Assembly (NCBI RefSeq): GCF_013087515.1
Contig: NZ_JABFCN010000002.1
Coordinates: 99,696-163,695 of the forward strand
Direction: 5' to 3'
Length of the DNA stretch: 64,000 nt
Source: Rhizobium sophorae
Lineage (GTDB): Bacteria > Pseudomonadota > Alphaproteobacteria > Rhizobiales > Rhizobiaceae
Shown: one piece after another, positions 25,990 to 34,984 of the stretch
Position numbering within the stretch: position 1 is the first letter of the stretch
Layout of the letters: every line of letters begins with the position of its first letter
Made by a program: the position numbers and the translations under genes
Notes under the pieces: model-generated
Seen by the model: only the letters and a program-made list of their open reading frames with translations
Told to the model about the DNA's origin: nothing
The model's database searches: none

Positions 25990-26064
25990 TGCTCCAGAGA
26001 TAATCGGTCTTAGGCAAGGGGTTAAAGCTTCGCTACTGTCTCAATTAACAACAAGGGAACGACA

Positions 26065-26844
26065 ATGCCATTCTCCGACTACAACACCGCACTGGTAACC
26101 GGCGCATCCTCCGGTATCGGCGCAGCCGTGGTTGAGCGGCTCCGCCGGGAGAACATTGAGGTCCATGCCGTTGCCCGCAGTGCCGAAGCGCTGCAGCAGC
26201 TGGCCGGGCGTACGGGCTGCATCGCCCACGCTATCGATGTGACCGACCGTCAGGCCGTGGCAGAGCTCACACGTCGGGTGGAGTTCGATATTCTCGTCAA
26301 CAATGCGGGCGTCGACCGGCCGAAGAAATTCCTGGAAGCCGAGGACGGCGATATCGATCTCATCGTCGACGTCAATCTCCGGGCGGTCCTGCACATCTGC
26401 CGGCTGGTCGTGCCCGGCATGGTGGCGCGCGACCGCGGGCATGTCATCAACATCTCGTCGATCGCCGGCGCCTATAATTTCGGCGGCAACTCATCCTATC
26501 ACGCCACCAAGGCAGGCGTGAGCATGCTGTCCAACCAGCTGCGCATCGACGCTTTCGGCAAGCGGGTGCGGGTCACGGAAATCTGCCCCGGCCGGGTCGC
26601 TACTGACATTTTCAATCACGTCCACGGCGATGACCCCAGCATCCGCGAACGGTTCATCGACGGCTTCGAACTGCCGCAGGCGGCCGATATTGCCGACGCG
26701 ATTGCCTTCGCCATCGCAGCCCCCATCGCCGTCAACATCGGGCACATGGAGATTACGCCGACGCTGCAGGTCATGGGCGGCCTGCAGACGGCAAAGCCCC
26801 AACCTTCGGCGAAGCCGGATCAATCCGGGGAGCCAAACCCGTGA
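26065..26844 (+). CDS. Short-chain dehydrogenase/reductase (SDR family)
   Basis: A 259-residue classical SDR. Cofactor loop TGASSGIGAAVVERL (about 13-27), NNAG in ILVNNAGVDRP, catalytic Ser in NISSIAGAY and the YHATK active-site pair (Tyr and Lys) are all present, followed by the ICPGRVATDIF segment. It is the first gene of an operon with a polar amino-acid ABC transporter, and its stop overlaps the first permease start (GTGA). It probably oxidises or reduces the imported compound or a breakdown product. Confidence 0.92.
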   Translation: MPFSDYNTALVTGASSGIGAAVVERLRRENIEVHAVARSAEALQQLAGRTGCIAHAIDVTDRQAVAELTRRVEFDILVNNAGVDRPKKFLEAEDGDIDLIVDVNLRAVLHICRLVVPGMVARDRGHVINISSIAGAYNFGGNSSYHATKAGVSMLSNQLRIDAFGKRVRVTEICPGRVATDIFNHVHGDDPSIRERFIDGFELPQAADIADAIAFAIAAPIAVNIGHMEITPTLQVMGGLQTAKPQPSAKPDQSGEPNP

Positions 26845-27548
26845 GCGGTTTCGACCTTTCGGCAATTCTCGGCAATCCGGAATATACCGCCATGCTGCTG
26901 CATGGCATCGAGATGACCTTCATCATCTATGCAGGCTCCTGGTCGATGGCGATGGCGCTGGCGCTTCTGCTGCTGGCGTTGCGTTTGTCGCCCTTTCGCT
27001 TCGGCGATCCGTTAGTTGCCGCTTACGTCTCTTACCACCGGAACGTCCCCACCCTGGTTCAGCTGATGCTGTGGTATTTCGGGATTTTCACCCTGATGCC
27101 GAGCGGGGTAGCCGAATGGCTGGCCGTCCATAATGCCGAGGCCATCTTCGCGGTGATCGGGCTCGGGCTCTGCCAGGCGGCCTATTTCAGCGAAGATCTT
27201 CGTTCCGGCGTACGCTCGGTCAGCCCCGGCCAGATGCAGGCAGCCCGCGCGCTCGGCCACGGTTATCTCTCAGCGATGCGTTTCGTCATCATGCCGCAGG
27301 GCGTGCGCAACGCGCTGCCGCCGCTCATCAATCACAGCGTTTCCCTGTTCAAGAACAGCAGTCTCGCCGTCGTCATCGGAGCTTCGGAACTGACGCATGC
27401 CGTCAAGGAGATCGAAAACCTCAGCTTCCGGACCTTCGAGATCTATTTGATCGGCACGGTTCTCTACCTTTTCTTCTCGCTCGTGATCATGAGCATCGGC
27501 GCCTATCTGTCGATGCGCGCGGATCCTGCCAGGAGTGCGCGCGCATGA
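26841..27548 (+). CDS. Amino-acid ABC transporter permease (HisM/GlnP type)
   Basis: A 235-residue inner-membrane protein with a GTG start overlapping the SDR stop. It contains the polar-amino-acid permease signature [19 protein letters not shown] (family consensus RGTPLLVQLF) and the EAA loop [40 protein letters not shown]. There are about five hydrophobic segments. It is translationally coupled to a second permease and forms the heterodimeric channel of a PAAT-family importer. Confidence 0.92.
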   Translation: MSGFDLSAILGNPEYTAMLLHGIEMTFIIYAGSWSMAMALALLLLALRLSPFRFGDPLVAAYVSYHRNVPTLVQLMLWYFGIFTLMPSGVAEWLAVHNAEAIFAVIGLGLCQAAYFSEDLRSGVRSVSPGQMQAARALGHGYLSAMRFVIMPQGVRNALPPLINHSVSLFKNSSLAVVIGASELTHAVKEIENLSFRTFEIYLIGTVLYLFFSLVIMSIGAYLSMRADPARSARA

Positions 27549-28303
27549 TCCACGACATGATCGTCATCGTCCAAGACTACTGGCTGCTGCTGCTGATCGG
27601 CCAATATCCGAACGGGTCGCTCGGCGGGCTCGCCAATACGCTGATCCTTTCGGCGCTCAGCATCGCTCTCGCCTTTCCAATCAGCATCCTGTTCGCGCTG
27701 GCGCGGCTCTCCAGGTCGCCGCTGCTGCGCTGGCCGGTCACCGCGCTCGTCTATTTCACCAGGGGCGTGCCGCTCTTGATGCTCATCCTGTGGAGCTATT
27801 TCCTCGTTCCGCTGCTGACCGGCGCCGATGTGCCGAGCTTCGTCACGATGCTGACGACGCTCGTGGTCTATCAGAGCGCGTTCCTGAGCGAAGTCGTCCG
27901 CGCCGGCATCGTCGCGCTCGGACCGGGCCAGATGGACGCGGGGCGTGCGCTTGGCCACGGCTATCTCGGTGCGATGCGCTTCATCATCCTGCCGCAGGCG
28001 CTCTACAACATGATCCCGAGCATCATCTCCACCTTCGTCTCGACGATCAAGGACACGACGCTCGGCTACGTGATCAACGTGCCGGACCTGACCTTTGCCG
28101 CAAGCCAGGTCAACAACCAGCTCCTCACGCAGCCTTTCCAGGTTTTCCTCATTCTGGCGATCGTCTACTTCGCCATCTGCTGGACGCTCACCTACTTCGC
28201 AAATCGCCTCGAGCGGAATATCACGCGGCGGCGTGCGGGACTTTCCAACCTTCCTGCCGCCGCCTTGGTCGCGCCATCGAAAATCATATCGGAGCAGCCA
28301 TGA
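27545..28303 (+). CDS. Amino-acid ABC transporter permease (HisQ/GltK type)
   Basis: A 252-residue permease with [16 protein letters not shown] and the EAA loop [38 protein letters not shown]. The [10 protein letters not shown](V/I)I run is nearly identical to that of the preceding permease, showing that the two arose by duplication. The start overlaps the previous stop (ATGA), and the stop overlaps the ATPase start. It is the second half of the PAAT channel. Confidence 0.92.
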   Translation: MIHDMIVIVQDYWLLLLIGQYPNGSLGGLANTLILSALSIALAFPISILFALARLSRSPLLRWPVTALVYFTRGVPLLMLILWSYFLVPLLTGADVPSFVTMLTTLVVYQSAFLSEVVRAGIVALGPGQMDAGRALGHGYLGAMRFIILPQALYNMIPSIISTFVSTIKDTTLGYVINVPDLTFAASQVNNQLLTQPFQVFLILAIVYFAICWTLTYFANRLERNITRRRAGLSNLPAAALVAPSKIISEQP

Positions 28304-29064
28304 CCATGTCAGTTTCAGCACAGGAATTGCAGACGATCCGGCTTTCGCAAGTCTGCAAGAGCTACGGCGACTATCCGGTCCTGAAGGACATTGATGCGCA
28401 GGTGACACGCGGCGAAGTCGTGGTCATCTGCGGGCCGTCCGGTTCGGGAAAATCGACGCTGATCCGCACGATCAATCGCCTCGAAGAGATCAACAGCGGA
28501 TCGATCACGCTCGACGGGCAAAATATTCACGCCGCCATGCGGGCGAAGGAGCTCAATGCACTGCGCAGCCGGATCGGCTTCGTGTTTCAGAACTTCAACC
28601 TGTTTCCCCACCTTTCGGTGGTCGAAAACGTCTCGATGTCGCCGATCCGGGTGAAGGGCGTGGCGCCTGATGTTGCAAAGGACAAGGCCCTCAAGCTTCT
28701 CGATCGGGTCGGCCTTGCCGACAAGGCCCGGGCCTATCCCGGTCAACTCTCAGGCGGCCAGCAGCAGCGGGTAGCAATCGCCCGCGCCCTTGCCATGGAA
28801 CCGCCGGTCATGCTGTTCGACGAGCCGACCAGCGCGCTCGATCCTGAAATGGTCGGCGAAGTGCTGGCCGTCATGAAGAGCCTGGCGTCCGAAGGCATGA
28901 CCATGCTCTGCGTCACCCACGAAATGGGTTTCGCGCGCGACGTCGCGGATCGAGTCTGGTTCATCGATGCCGGCCAGATCCTCGAGATGGCGACCCCCGA
29001 GGAATTCTTCAGCAATCCGCGCCATCCCCGGGCTCAGCGTTTCCTCGCTGATCTCAGGCATTGA
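28300..29064 (+). CDS. Amino-acid ABC transporter ATP-binding protein
   Basis: A 254-residue ATPase. It has Walker [11 protein letters not shown]-loop [14 protein letters not shown], signature [16 protein letters not shown], Walker [19 protein letters not shown] and switch [15 protein letters not shown], the PAAT (GlnQ/HisP) pattern. Translation is coupled to the second permease. A longer in-frame reading exists upstream but lies within that permease. It drives uptake by the neighbouring permease pair. Confidence 0.94.
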   Translation: MTMSVSAQELQTIRLSQVCKSYGDYPVLKDIDAQVTRGEVVVICGPSGSGKSTLIRTINRLEEINSGSITLDGQNIHAAMRAKELNALRSRIGFVFQNFNLFPHLSVVENVSMSPIRVKGVAPDVAKDKALKLLDRVGLADKARAYPGQLSGGQQQRVAIARALAMEPPVMLFDEPTSALDPEMVGEVLAVMKSLASEGMTMLCVTHEMGFARDVADRVWFIDAGQILEMATPEEFFSNPRHPRAQRFLADLRH

Positions 29065-29095
29065 TACCAATCACCAAAAACAAAGGAGAACAGCA

Positions 29096-29932
29096 ATGAA
29101 CTGGAAATGCCTAACGCTCACCGTCGCATTTGCCGGCATGGCGGCCGCCGCCCCCGTAAAAGCCGATCAGCTCGACACCATCATGTCGGCGAAAACCCTG
29201 CGCTGCGCGACGTTCGCCGACGTGCCCCCCTTCGCTTCACCCGATCCGAAGACCCGCGAAATGGCCGGCTTCGACGTCGATCTCTGCGGTGCCATCGCCA
29301 AGGAATTGGGCGTCAAGGCCGAGATCAAGCCGGTTTCGGTCGAGGCCCGCGTGCCTGAGGTCAAGCTCGGCCGCGTCGACATCACCGTTGCCAACCTTGC
29401 CTATACTCTGAGCCGCGCCGAACAGATCCAGTTCAGCGATCCCTATTATCTCGCCAAGGAAATGCTGATCGTGCCGGCGGACGATGCCGGCAAGAAGAAG
29501 GCCGACTACGCAGGCCAGCGCATCGCTTCGACCAAGGGTTCGACCTCCGAGATGTCGATCAAGCTCAACAAATCCGACCCGCTGACCTTCCAGGATACCG
29601 CCTCGGCCTATCTCGCCGTCCAGCAGGGCAAGGCGCGCGGCATGGTCGCCAACACCATGACGACGACCAAGTTCGTCAATGAATCGAAGAGCAAGGGCAA
29701 GGCAATGCGGATGATCGAGGAGCCGATGCTGTACCAGCCGATCGGCATCGGCATGGCCAAGGATCAGCCGGCGCTGACCGCCAAGATCAACGAGATCCTT
29801 CGCAAGCTCGACACATCGGGCGAGATCAACAAGATCTGGGACAAGTGGCTCGGCCCGGATACCGAATATAAAATGACGCGCACCGACAAGGTCGTATCGC
29901 TCTCCGAGCTGAAGTTCGACCCGATCCCGTAA
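29096..29932 (+). CDS. Amino-acid ABC transporter substrate-binding protein
   Basis: A 278-residue family-3 periplasmic binding protein. The signal peptide is MNWKCLTLTVAFAGMAAAAP with cleavage near VKA/DQ. The mature start LRCATFADVPPFASPDPKTREMAGFDVDLCGAIAKELG is the standard ligand-cleft sequence, followed by VDITVANLAYTLSRAEQIQFSDPYY. A GGAGAA ribosome site supports the start. The ligand is a polar amino acid or a related small carboxylate; the SDR and RraA neighbours hint at a non-standard substrate, which is an inference. Confidence 0.92.
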   Translation: MNWKCLTLTVAFAGMAAAAPVKADQLDTIMSAKTLRCATFADVPPFASPDPKTREMAGFDVDLCGAIAKELGVKAEIKPVSVEARVPEVKLGRVDITVANLAYTLSRAEQIQFSDPYYLAKEMLIVPADDAGKKKADYAGQRIASTKGSTSEMSIKLNKSDPLTFQDTASAYLAVQQGKARGMVANTMTTTKFVNESKSKGKAMRMIEEPMLYQPIGIGMAKDQPALTAKINEILRKLDTSGEINKIWDKWLGPDTEYKMTRTDKVVSLSELKFDPIP

Positions 29933-29979
29933 GCCGACCGGCTTCGGCGTCATCCACTGACAACGTCCAAACAAATTGA

Positions 29980-30002
29980 GACGGCGGGACATGCCCGCCG
30001 TC
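29980..30002 (+). other. Stem-loop between binding-protein and RraA genes
   Basis: Perfect 9-base arms GACGGCGGG / CCCGCCGTC around a 5-base loop, 23 bases before the RraA start, without a T-run. It could stabilise the binding-protein message or attenuate transcription into the RraA gene. Confidence 0.5.
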
Positions 30003-30024
30003 GGCCAACGGATGGGAGGCATCC

Positions 30025-30699
30025 ATGATCCATATTAAAGATATTGCCGAACGGCCAAGCAAAGCCGATATCGACGCCGTTTCCAAATTTTCGCCCGCGA
30101 CGATCCACGAGGCCCAAGGGCGCCGCGGAGCCCTGTCCTCCCGCCTCAAGCCCGTCGACTACCGCATGAAACTCTGCGGCCCGGCCTTTACGGTGAAATG
30201 CGCGCCGCGTGACAACATCATGCTGCAGCTCGCCATCAACTACGCAAAGCCGGGCGATATCATCGTCGTATCGGCGGGCGAATACGAAGAGGCCGGATCC
30301 TTCGGCGATGTCCTCGCCAACGCCTGCCTGGCAAAGGGCATCGGCGGTCTCGTGACCGACACCGGCGTACGCGACACGCTTCAGCTTAGAGAACTTGGCT
30401 TTCCCGTCTTCTCGCTCAGCGTCTGCATCAAGGGGACGGTGAAAGAAACCATTGCGGCGGTGAACGACACGATCATCGTCGGCGGTGAAATCATCCATCC
30501 CGGCGACATCATCGCCGGCGATGCCGACGGCCTAGTGATCGTGCGCCGCCAGGAAGCGCAGGAAGTCGCCAGGCTGTCACAGGCCCGCGAAGATGCCGAG
30601 GCCGGCTATATCGCGGCATATAAGCAGGGCAAATCGGTCATCGAGGTCAGCAATCTCGAACCGGTGCTGAAAGCCAAGGGCCTTGTCGTCGACATCTGA
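30025..30699 (+). CDS. RraA/HMG-aldolase family protein
   Basis: A 224-residue protein of the RraA-like fold. Typical blocks are the substrate/metal loop GSFGDVLANACLAKGIGGLVTDTGVRDTLQLRELGFPVFSLS (G-x-x-A, then TDGxxRD-like with Arg and Asp) and PGDIIAGDADGLVIVRR. The family includes 4-hydroxy-4-methyl-2-oxoglutarate/4-carboxy-4-hydroxy-2-oxoadipate aldolases and oxaloacetate decarboxylases. Real RNase-E inhibitors are shorter, so an aldolase or decarboxylase role is preferred. It ends the transporter operon, and a strong terminator follows. Confidence 0.88.
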   Translation: MIHIKDIAERPSKADIDAVSKFSPATIHEAQGRRGALSSRLKPVDYRMKLCGPAFTVKCAPRDNIMLQLAINYAKPGDIIVVSAGEYEEAGSFGDVLANACLAKGIGGLVTDTGVRDTLQLRELGFPVFSLSVCIKGTVKETIAAVNDTIIVGGEIIHPGDIIAGDADGLVIVRRQEAQEVARLSQAREDAEAGYIAAYKQGKSVIEVSNLEPVLKAKGLVVDI

Positions 30700-30734
30700 C
30701 ACGACACCGCAATAGCTATCAGCCCTGCCACTTT

Positions 30735-30769
30735 ATAAGGCGGCTGGCCCTTTCGGCCAGCCGCCTTAT
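30735..30769. terminator. Strong terminator hairpin between convergent genes
   Basis: Perfect 15-base arms (ATAAGGCGGCTGGCC and its complement) with a CTTTC loop. It sits between the RraA gene and the convergent LacI gene stop. The A/T ends of the arms provide a short T-run on either strand, so it can act as a bidirectional terminator. Confidence 0.85.
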
Positions 30770-30783
30770 GCAAACCGGGCGGC

Positions 30784-31818
30784 TCAAACGCTTTCGGGCG
30801 TAATCGTTTCGAAAGGCACCACGCGCTGAAGGATGGTCGTGCTGTCGCGGTGTTCCAGCGCGGCGATCATCGTCGCGATCAATTCGTCCGATATCTGATC
30901 CAGCGGATGGCACAATGCCGCCATGATCAGGCCTTCCGTCAAGCCCTTGCGCGTTTCCGGGCCGATGTCGCGGCAGACGACCCTGACCTTATCCCGCTTT
31001 TCGACGGGTGCTTCGCGAAGAGCGCGCAGCACACCGGAAATTCCCCCTCCAACGATGAAGATACCTCTGAGGTCATCGAGTTCGGAAAGCAGCTGGCTGA
31101 CGATCCGGTAGGCTTCATTCGGCTCCTCATGTGTCGGTCTGCTGTCATCCACCTGAAGATGGGGCGCGTGCTCTCGCATATAGGATCGAAAGCTCGCATC
31201 GGAGACATCCTGGCATTGATAACGATGATTGCCGATGAAGACGGCGATCCGGCCGGGCATCGGCGTGGTCTGAGCGAGAAACCATGCGGCGGTCCGCCCG
31301 AGTTTCCAATTGTCGGTGCCGACGAAGCCGGCGCGATCCCGGGCGGACTGATCGGTTATGTAGGCGACAACCGGCTTTCCCCTCTCCTTGAGGGATTGGA
31401 TTGTCTGTCCGATCAACGGGTGGTCACCCGCAATGACAGCAACTGCATCACAGCGTTTGCCAAGCGCTTCGAGACGATCTGCAATATTTTGTGGCTCGAG
31501 GACATCGACGAAATCGACCACAGCCACGACTTTCTCGTGCTGGCGTCTCGCGGCCGCCTCCGTGATCTTCGAGCCGAACAGCCGGTAGAGCTCACGGCTC
31601 GATTGCTGGAGAAGAAAGCCGAAACGGTAATTCGGCAGGAGCCGCTGCCTGCGGTCCTCGATCACGCCTCGGCCATAAAATCCAATCTCTTCCGCGGCAT
31701 TTTGCACCCTCTCGATCGTTTCCGCACGCACTGCGCCGGTACCTCCGAGGATGCGGTTGACGGTGGCGATGCTGACACCGGAGGCCTGGGCAAGATCGGC
31801 AATGGTCGGTCTCTTCAT
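30784..31818 (-). CDS. LacI-family transcriptional regulator
   Basis: A 344-residue repressor, starting MKRPTIADLAQASGVSIATVNRILGGTGAV. The HTH carries VNRILGG in place of the usual VSRALNG, a feature of the subgroup whose operators are AT-rich. The sensor domain follows from FGFLLQQSSRELYRLF and resembles those binding sugars or cyclitols (VAVIAGDHPLIGQTIQ, GHP-like). The start with GGA 10 bases upstream was chosen among three nearby in-frame ATGs. It is divergent from the CUT2 transporter/inositol-like catabolic cluster, its likely target. Confidence 0.9.
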   Translation of the reverse strand: MKRPTIADLAQASGVSIATVNRILGGTGAVRAETIERVQNAAEEIGFYGRGVIEDRRQRLLPNYRFGFLLQQSSRELYRLFGSKITEAAARRQHEKVVAVVDFVDVLEPQNIADRLEALGKRCDAVAVIAGDHPLIGQTIQSLKERGKPVVAYITDQSARDRAGFVGTDNWKLGRTAAWFLAQTTPMPGRIAVFIGNHRYQCQDVSDASFRSYMREHAPHLQVDDSRPTHEEPNEAYRIVSQLLSELDDLRGIFIVGGGISGVLRALREAPVEKRDKVRVVCRDIGPETRKGLTEGLIMAALCHPLDQISDELIATMIAALEHRDSTTILQRVVPFETITPESV

Positions 31819-31823
31819 GATAT

Positions 31824-31870
31824 ATTTCATTCCATTTATGGATGAAATGAAATGATACATTAATTTCATT
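31824..31870. promoter_or_regulatory. Two AT-rich dyads before the LacI gene
   Basis: Two inverted repeats built from the same word lie next to each other. The first is ATTTCAT-N11-ATGAAAT with CCATTTATGG near its centre. The second is AATGAAAT-N9-ATTTCATT. They lie just upstream of the LacI start and 115 bases before the divergent binding-protein gene. They are the best operator candidates for this regulator, which has a non-canonical recognition helix. Confidence 0.5.
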
Positions 31871-31984
31871 AAAACGCAATATGCATTCCATTTTCGGCGA
31901 TCCGTTGATACAAATATTCCAGCGAGTTGGGAGCCTTGCTCTGAGGAATTGTTACTCTCGACCGCCTTTTTGGGAGGAAATCAC

Positions 31985-32959
31985 ATGAGTTTTTCAATGC
32001 GCGCCGTACGCGGGCTGCTGGCTGGCGCTGTTTTCGTTCTTGGCGCTTCTTCTGTCATGGCCGCGAATATTGCTGTCGTCGGCGGCAAGACCGACGACGA
32101 ATTCTGGAGCCGTATCAAGAAGGGCGTCGATGACGCCCGGCTCGTCGTCGAGAAGAATGGCGGCTCCGTCAGCTATCTGCAGTTGCAGACCTACGACAAT
32201 CTCGGGCCTGACGCCGCCCAGCTCGTCCGCACGGCCATCAGCCAGGGCGTGACCGGCATCGTGGTGCCCGACTGGGTGCCCGAGGCCGAGGACGAGGCCA
32301 TCAAGGCTGCCGTCGCTGCGGGCATCAAAGTCATCCTCATGAATGCCGGCAGCATCGATAAGGCTCGCGAGCTTGGCGCGATCAACTATGTCGGCTCGGA
32401 TGAATACACGGCCGGCAAGGCAGGCGGCGAATATTTCGCGTCCAAGGGTGCGAAAAATGTCATTTGCGTCAATACGCTCCCGGGTGCGGCAAACCAGGAG
32501 GCCCGTTGCAAGGGTGTCATCGACGGCATCACCGGAAAGGGCGGCGCTGGCAAGCAGCTGCCATTGCCGGCGACCAGCTTCGGCGATCAGACGGCAATCG
32601 CCGAGGCCGTCAAGGCGACACTGCTCCAGGACGACACCATCGACGGCGTCCTCAATGTTGGGGCTTCTGACGCTGATGCAGCTGCAAGCGGGATCGCTCA
32701 GGCGAATAAAGTCGGCAAGGTCGCGCATGGCACCTTCGACCTGAATGCCTCGGGGCTTGCCCGCATCAAGGACGGTTCGCAGACCTTTGCGATCGACCAG
32801 CAGCCTTACCTGCAGTCGCTGCTAGGGGTTTCGCTTCTCGCCGCGCATATCGACTACGGCACCAACCTGCCGACCGCACCCGTGCTGACCGGCCCGGGCA
32901 TCGTCGATGCCGCGAACATCGACGCCACCCTGGCCGGCGTCAAGGAAGGCGCTCGCTAA
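31985..32959 (+). CDS. Sugar ABC transporter substrate-binding protein (CUT2/ribose type)
   Basis: A 324-residue periplasmic binding protein. The signal peptide is MSFSMRAVRGLLAGAVFVLG with an ALA-like cleavage site near VMA/AN. The mature part begins NIAVVGGKTDDEFWSRIKKGVDDA, and later blocks INYVGSDEYTAGKAGGEYFA and FDLNASGLARIKDGSQTFAIDQQPYLQ are standard for type-1 CUT2 proteins. The GGGAGGAAATCAC leader gives an excellent ribosome site; an in-frame ATG 12 codons earlier was not used. It feeds the permease and ATPase encoded next. A cyclitol or pentose-like ligand is inferred from the downstream enzymes. Confidence 0.92.
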   Translation: MSFSMRAVRGLLAGAVFVLGASSVMAANIAVVGGKTDDEFWSRIKKGVDDARLVVEKNGGSVSYLQLQTYDNLGPDAAQLVRTAISQGVTGIVVPDWVPEAEDEAIKAAVAAGIKVILMNAGSIDKARELGAINYVGSDEYTAGKAGGEYFASKGAKNVICVNTLPGAANQEARCKGVIDGITGKGGAGKQLPLPATSFGDQTAIAEAVKATLLQDDTIDGVLNVGASDADAAASGIAQANKVGKVAHGTFDLNASGLARIKDGSQTFAIDQQPYLQSLLGVSLLAAHIDYGTNLPTAPVLTGPGIVDAANIDATLAGVKEGAR

Positions 32960-32979
32960 TCGTTCAAAACGGGCTCCGG

Positions 32980-32998
32980 CCCGCGGGATATCCGCGGG
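32980..32998 (+). other. Stem-loop between binding-protein and permease genes
   Basis: Arms CCCGCGG / CCGCGGG with a 5-base loop, 20 bases after the binding-protein stop and without a T-run. Its placement parallels two other binding-protein genes in this window, and it is a likely mRNA-stability or attenuation element. Confidence 0.5.
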
Positions 32999-33070
32999 TC
33001 GAAGTTTATCGAGCGTGCGGACCACCGCGTCCGCACGCCTGGAGATTCACGCCCAAACTGGGATAGGCAT

Positions 33071-34069
33071 ATGAACAATCTTTCATTCGGCAACCTGTTG
33101 CGCCGTCCCGAGGCGGGCGCATTCCTCGGACTTGTCGGCGTCCTCGTGTTCTTCGTCGTATTCGGCAGCACCAAGTTCCTGGAGCCCGCCGGCGCCGCAA
33201 GCTGGCTCAACGTCGCCGCCAATCTCGGCATTATCGCTCTTCCCATCGGACTTTTGATGATCGCAGGCGATCTCGACATTTCGATTGGCGCGATGATCCC
33301 CGCCGGCTCCATGACGGTCGCGGTCCTCTCGGGCTACTACGATCTTCCCATATGGGTCGGAATGCTCGGTGCGCTTGCCTTCGGCCTCATCGTCGGGCTG
33401 GTCAACGGCTACCTCGTCGTGCACACGGCCGTGCCTTCGCTGATCGTAACGCTCGGCACCCTCTTTGCTGTCCAGGGCCTGATGCTTGGCACTTCGGTTC
33501 TCGTAACCGGCACCACGAGCGTGGCGCTGACTGCCGCCCCCTGGGCAAAGTTCCTTTTCGGGCAATTCCTGGCCGGATCGTTTCAGGTGATCATTCTGTG
33601 GTGGGTGGCCATCACCGCGATCTTCATCTTCTTCATCCACTTCTCGCCTTACGGGAACTGGATTTTCGCGATGGGCGGAGACAAGGTCAGTGCCCGCAAC
33701 GCCGGCATTCCGACGACCCGTCTGACGATGGTCCTCTTCGTCCTCTCGGCGATGAGCGCGTCCTTCGTCGGCATGTGTCAGGCCATCCTGTTCAATTCCG
33801 CGCAGGTTTCGGGCGGAATGACATTCATCTTCAACTCGATCATCTCGGTCGTCGTCGGAGGTGTGCTGCTGACCGGAGGGTTCGGGTCGGTGATCGGGAT
33901 CTTCTTCGGCACGATCACCTTCGCCGTCGTCAACCAAGGCATCTATTTCACGACCTTCGACCGCAATTGGTCGAGCCTGATCATCGGCGTGATGCTGCTC
34001 GTGGCCGTCCTGATGAACAATACGTTCCGCCAGATGGCGCTGACCTATTCACCCAAGAAGAAGAAGTGA
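33071..34069 (+). CDS. Sugar ABC transporter permease (CUT2)
   Basis: A 332-residue inner-membrane permease of the ribose/xylose type with eight to ten hydrophobic segments. Family blocks are LMIAGDLDISIGAMIPAGSM (consensus G-GIDLSVG), PSLIVTLGTLFAVQG, and the C-terminal cytoplasmic motif GGDKVSARNAGIPTTRLTMVLFVLSAMSA. As usual for CUT2 systems, it would work as a homodimer. It follows the binding-protein gene and precedes the ATPase by 10 bases. Confidence 0.93.
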   Translation: MNNLSFGNLLRRPEAGAFLGLVGVLVFFVVFGSTKFLEPAGAASWLNVAANLGIIALPIGLLMIAGDLDISIGAMIPAGSMTVAVLSGYYDLPIWVGMLGALAFGLIVGLVNGYLVVHTAVPSLIVTLGTLFAVQGLMLGTSVLVTGTTSVALTAAPWAKFLFGQFLAGSFQVIILWWVAITAIFIFFIHFSPYGNWIFAMGGDKVSARNAGIPTTRLTMVLFVLSAMSASFVGMCQAILFNSAQVSGGMTFIFNSIISVVVGGVLLTGGFGSVIGIFFGTITFAVVNQGIYFTTFDRNWSSLIIGVMLLVAVLMNNTFRQMALTYSPKKKK

Positions 34070-34079
34070 GAGCTGAGAC

Positions 34080-34892
34080 ATGGCTGGCCCAATTCTTGAA
34101 CTTGAAAACGTCAACAAGTCCTTCGGCCCGATCGATGTGCTCTACGACATCACATTGAGCGTTCATCCCGGTGAAGTACTTTGCCTGCTGGGTGACAACG
34201 GCGCGGGAAAGTCCACCCTGATCAAGACCTTTGCCGGTGTCTACAAGCCGACGAGCGGCACTGTGAAGTTCGAAGGTCGGCCGATCGTCTTCCAGAATCC
34301 GCGCGAAGCCGCAGACCTCGGCATCGCAACGGTTCATCAGTTCGGCGGCACCTTTCCGCTGATGAGCATCGGCCGTTCGTTCTTCGTGGGGCGGGAGCTG
34401 ACCAAGGGCTTCGGCCCGTTCAAAATCTACGACCGCAAAGCTGCAAATGAAATCGCGGTGAAGGCCGTGCGCGAGTTCGGCATCACCCGCATCGACGACG
34501 GCGATCGCCTGATCGGTGGCCTGTCGGGCGGGGAGCGGCAATCCCTGGCAATCGCCCGAGCCGTCCACTTCGGCGCCCGGGTGCTGATCCTCGACGAGCC
34601 GACCGCCGCTCTCGGCGTCAAGGAGGCGGCGCATGTGTTGCGTATCGTCCTGGAAGCGCGCCGTCGCGGACTCGCCGTCATTTTCATCACTCACAACGTC
34701 ATTCACGCCATGACGGTGGGAGATCACTTCGCGGTGCTCATCAAGGGTGCGAAGGCGGCCGATTTCCGCAAGGGCGAAAAGACGCGCGAAGAGATTACCG
34801 ACCTGATGGCAGGAGGCGAGGCCATGGCCGAACTCGAAGCCGAGATCGAGGCGTACTCGACGGCGCATAGCGGACATCCCCCGCCGGTCTGA
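34080..34892 (+). CDS. Sugar ABC transporter ATP-binding protein (single-domain CUT2, FrcA-like)
   Basis: A 270-residue ATPase with Walker A GDNGAGKSTLIKTF, signature LSGGERQSLAIARAV, Walker B VLILDEPTAALGVKEA and switch FITHNVIHA. Most CUT2 ATPases have two fused ATPase domains (about 500 residues). This one has a single domain, like the fructose/mannose/ribose importer ATPase FrcA of Sinorhizobium. The gene is complete, since it has a normal stop and a normal C-terminal tail. It drives the permease encoded just upstream. Confidence 0.92.
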   Translation: MAGPILELENVNKSFGPIDVLYDITLSVHPGEVLCLLGDNGAGKSTLIKTFAGVYKPTSGTVKFEGRPIVFQNPREAADLGIATVHQFGGTFPLMSIGRSFFVGRELTKGFGPFKIYDRKAANEIAVKAVREFGITRIDDGDRLIGGLSGGERQSLAIARAVHFGARVLILDEPTAALGVKEAAHVLRIVLEARRRGLAVIFITHNVIHAMTVGDHFAVLIKGAKAADFRKGEKTREEITDLMAGGEAMAELEAEIEAYSTAHSGHPPPV

Positions 34893-34984
34893 TCGACCGC
34901 CGCCGCGGATGAACTCCAGAAACTCTAAAGAGCTCGCCTACCCTGGCGGGATGGCCCAGCACAATCATCGGACGGGTAACAGCC

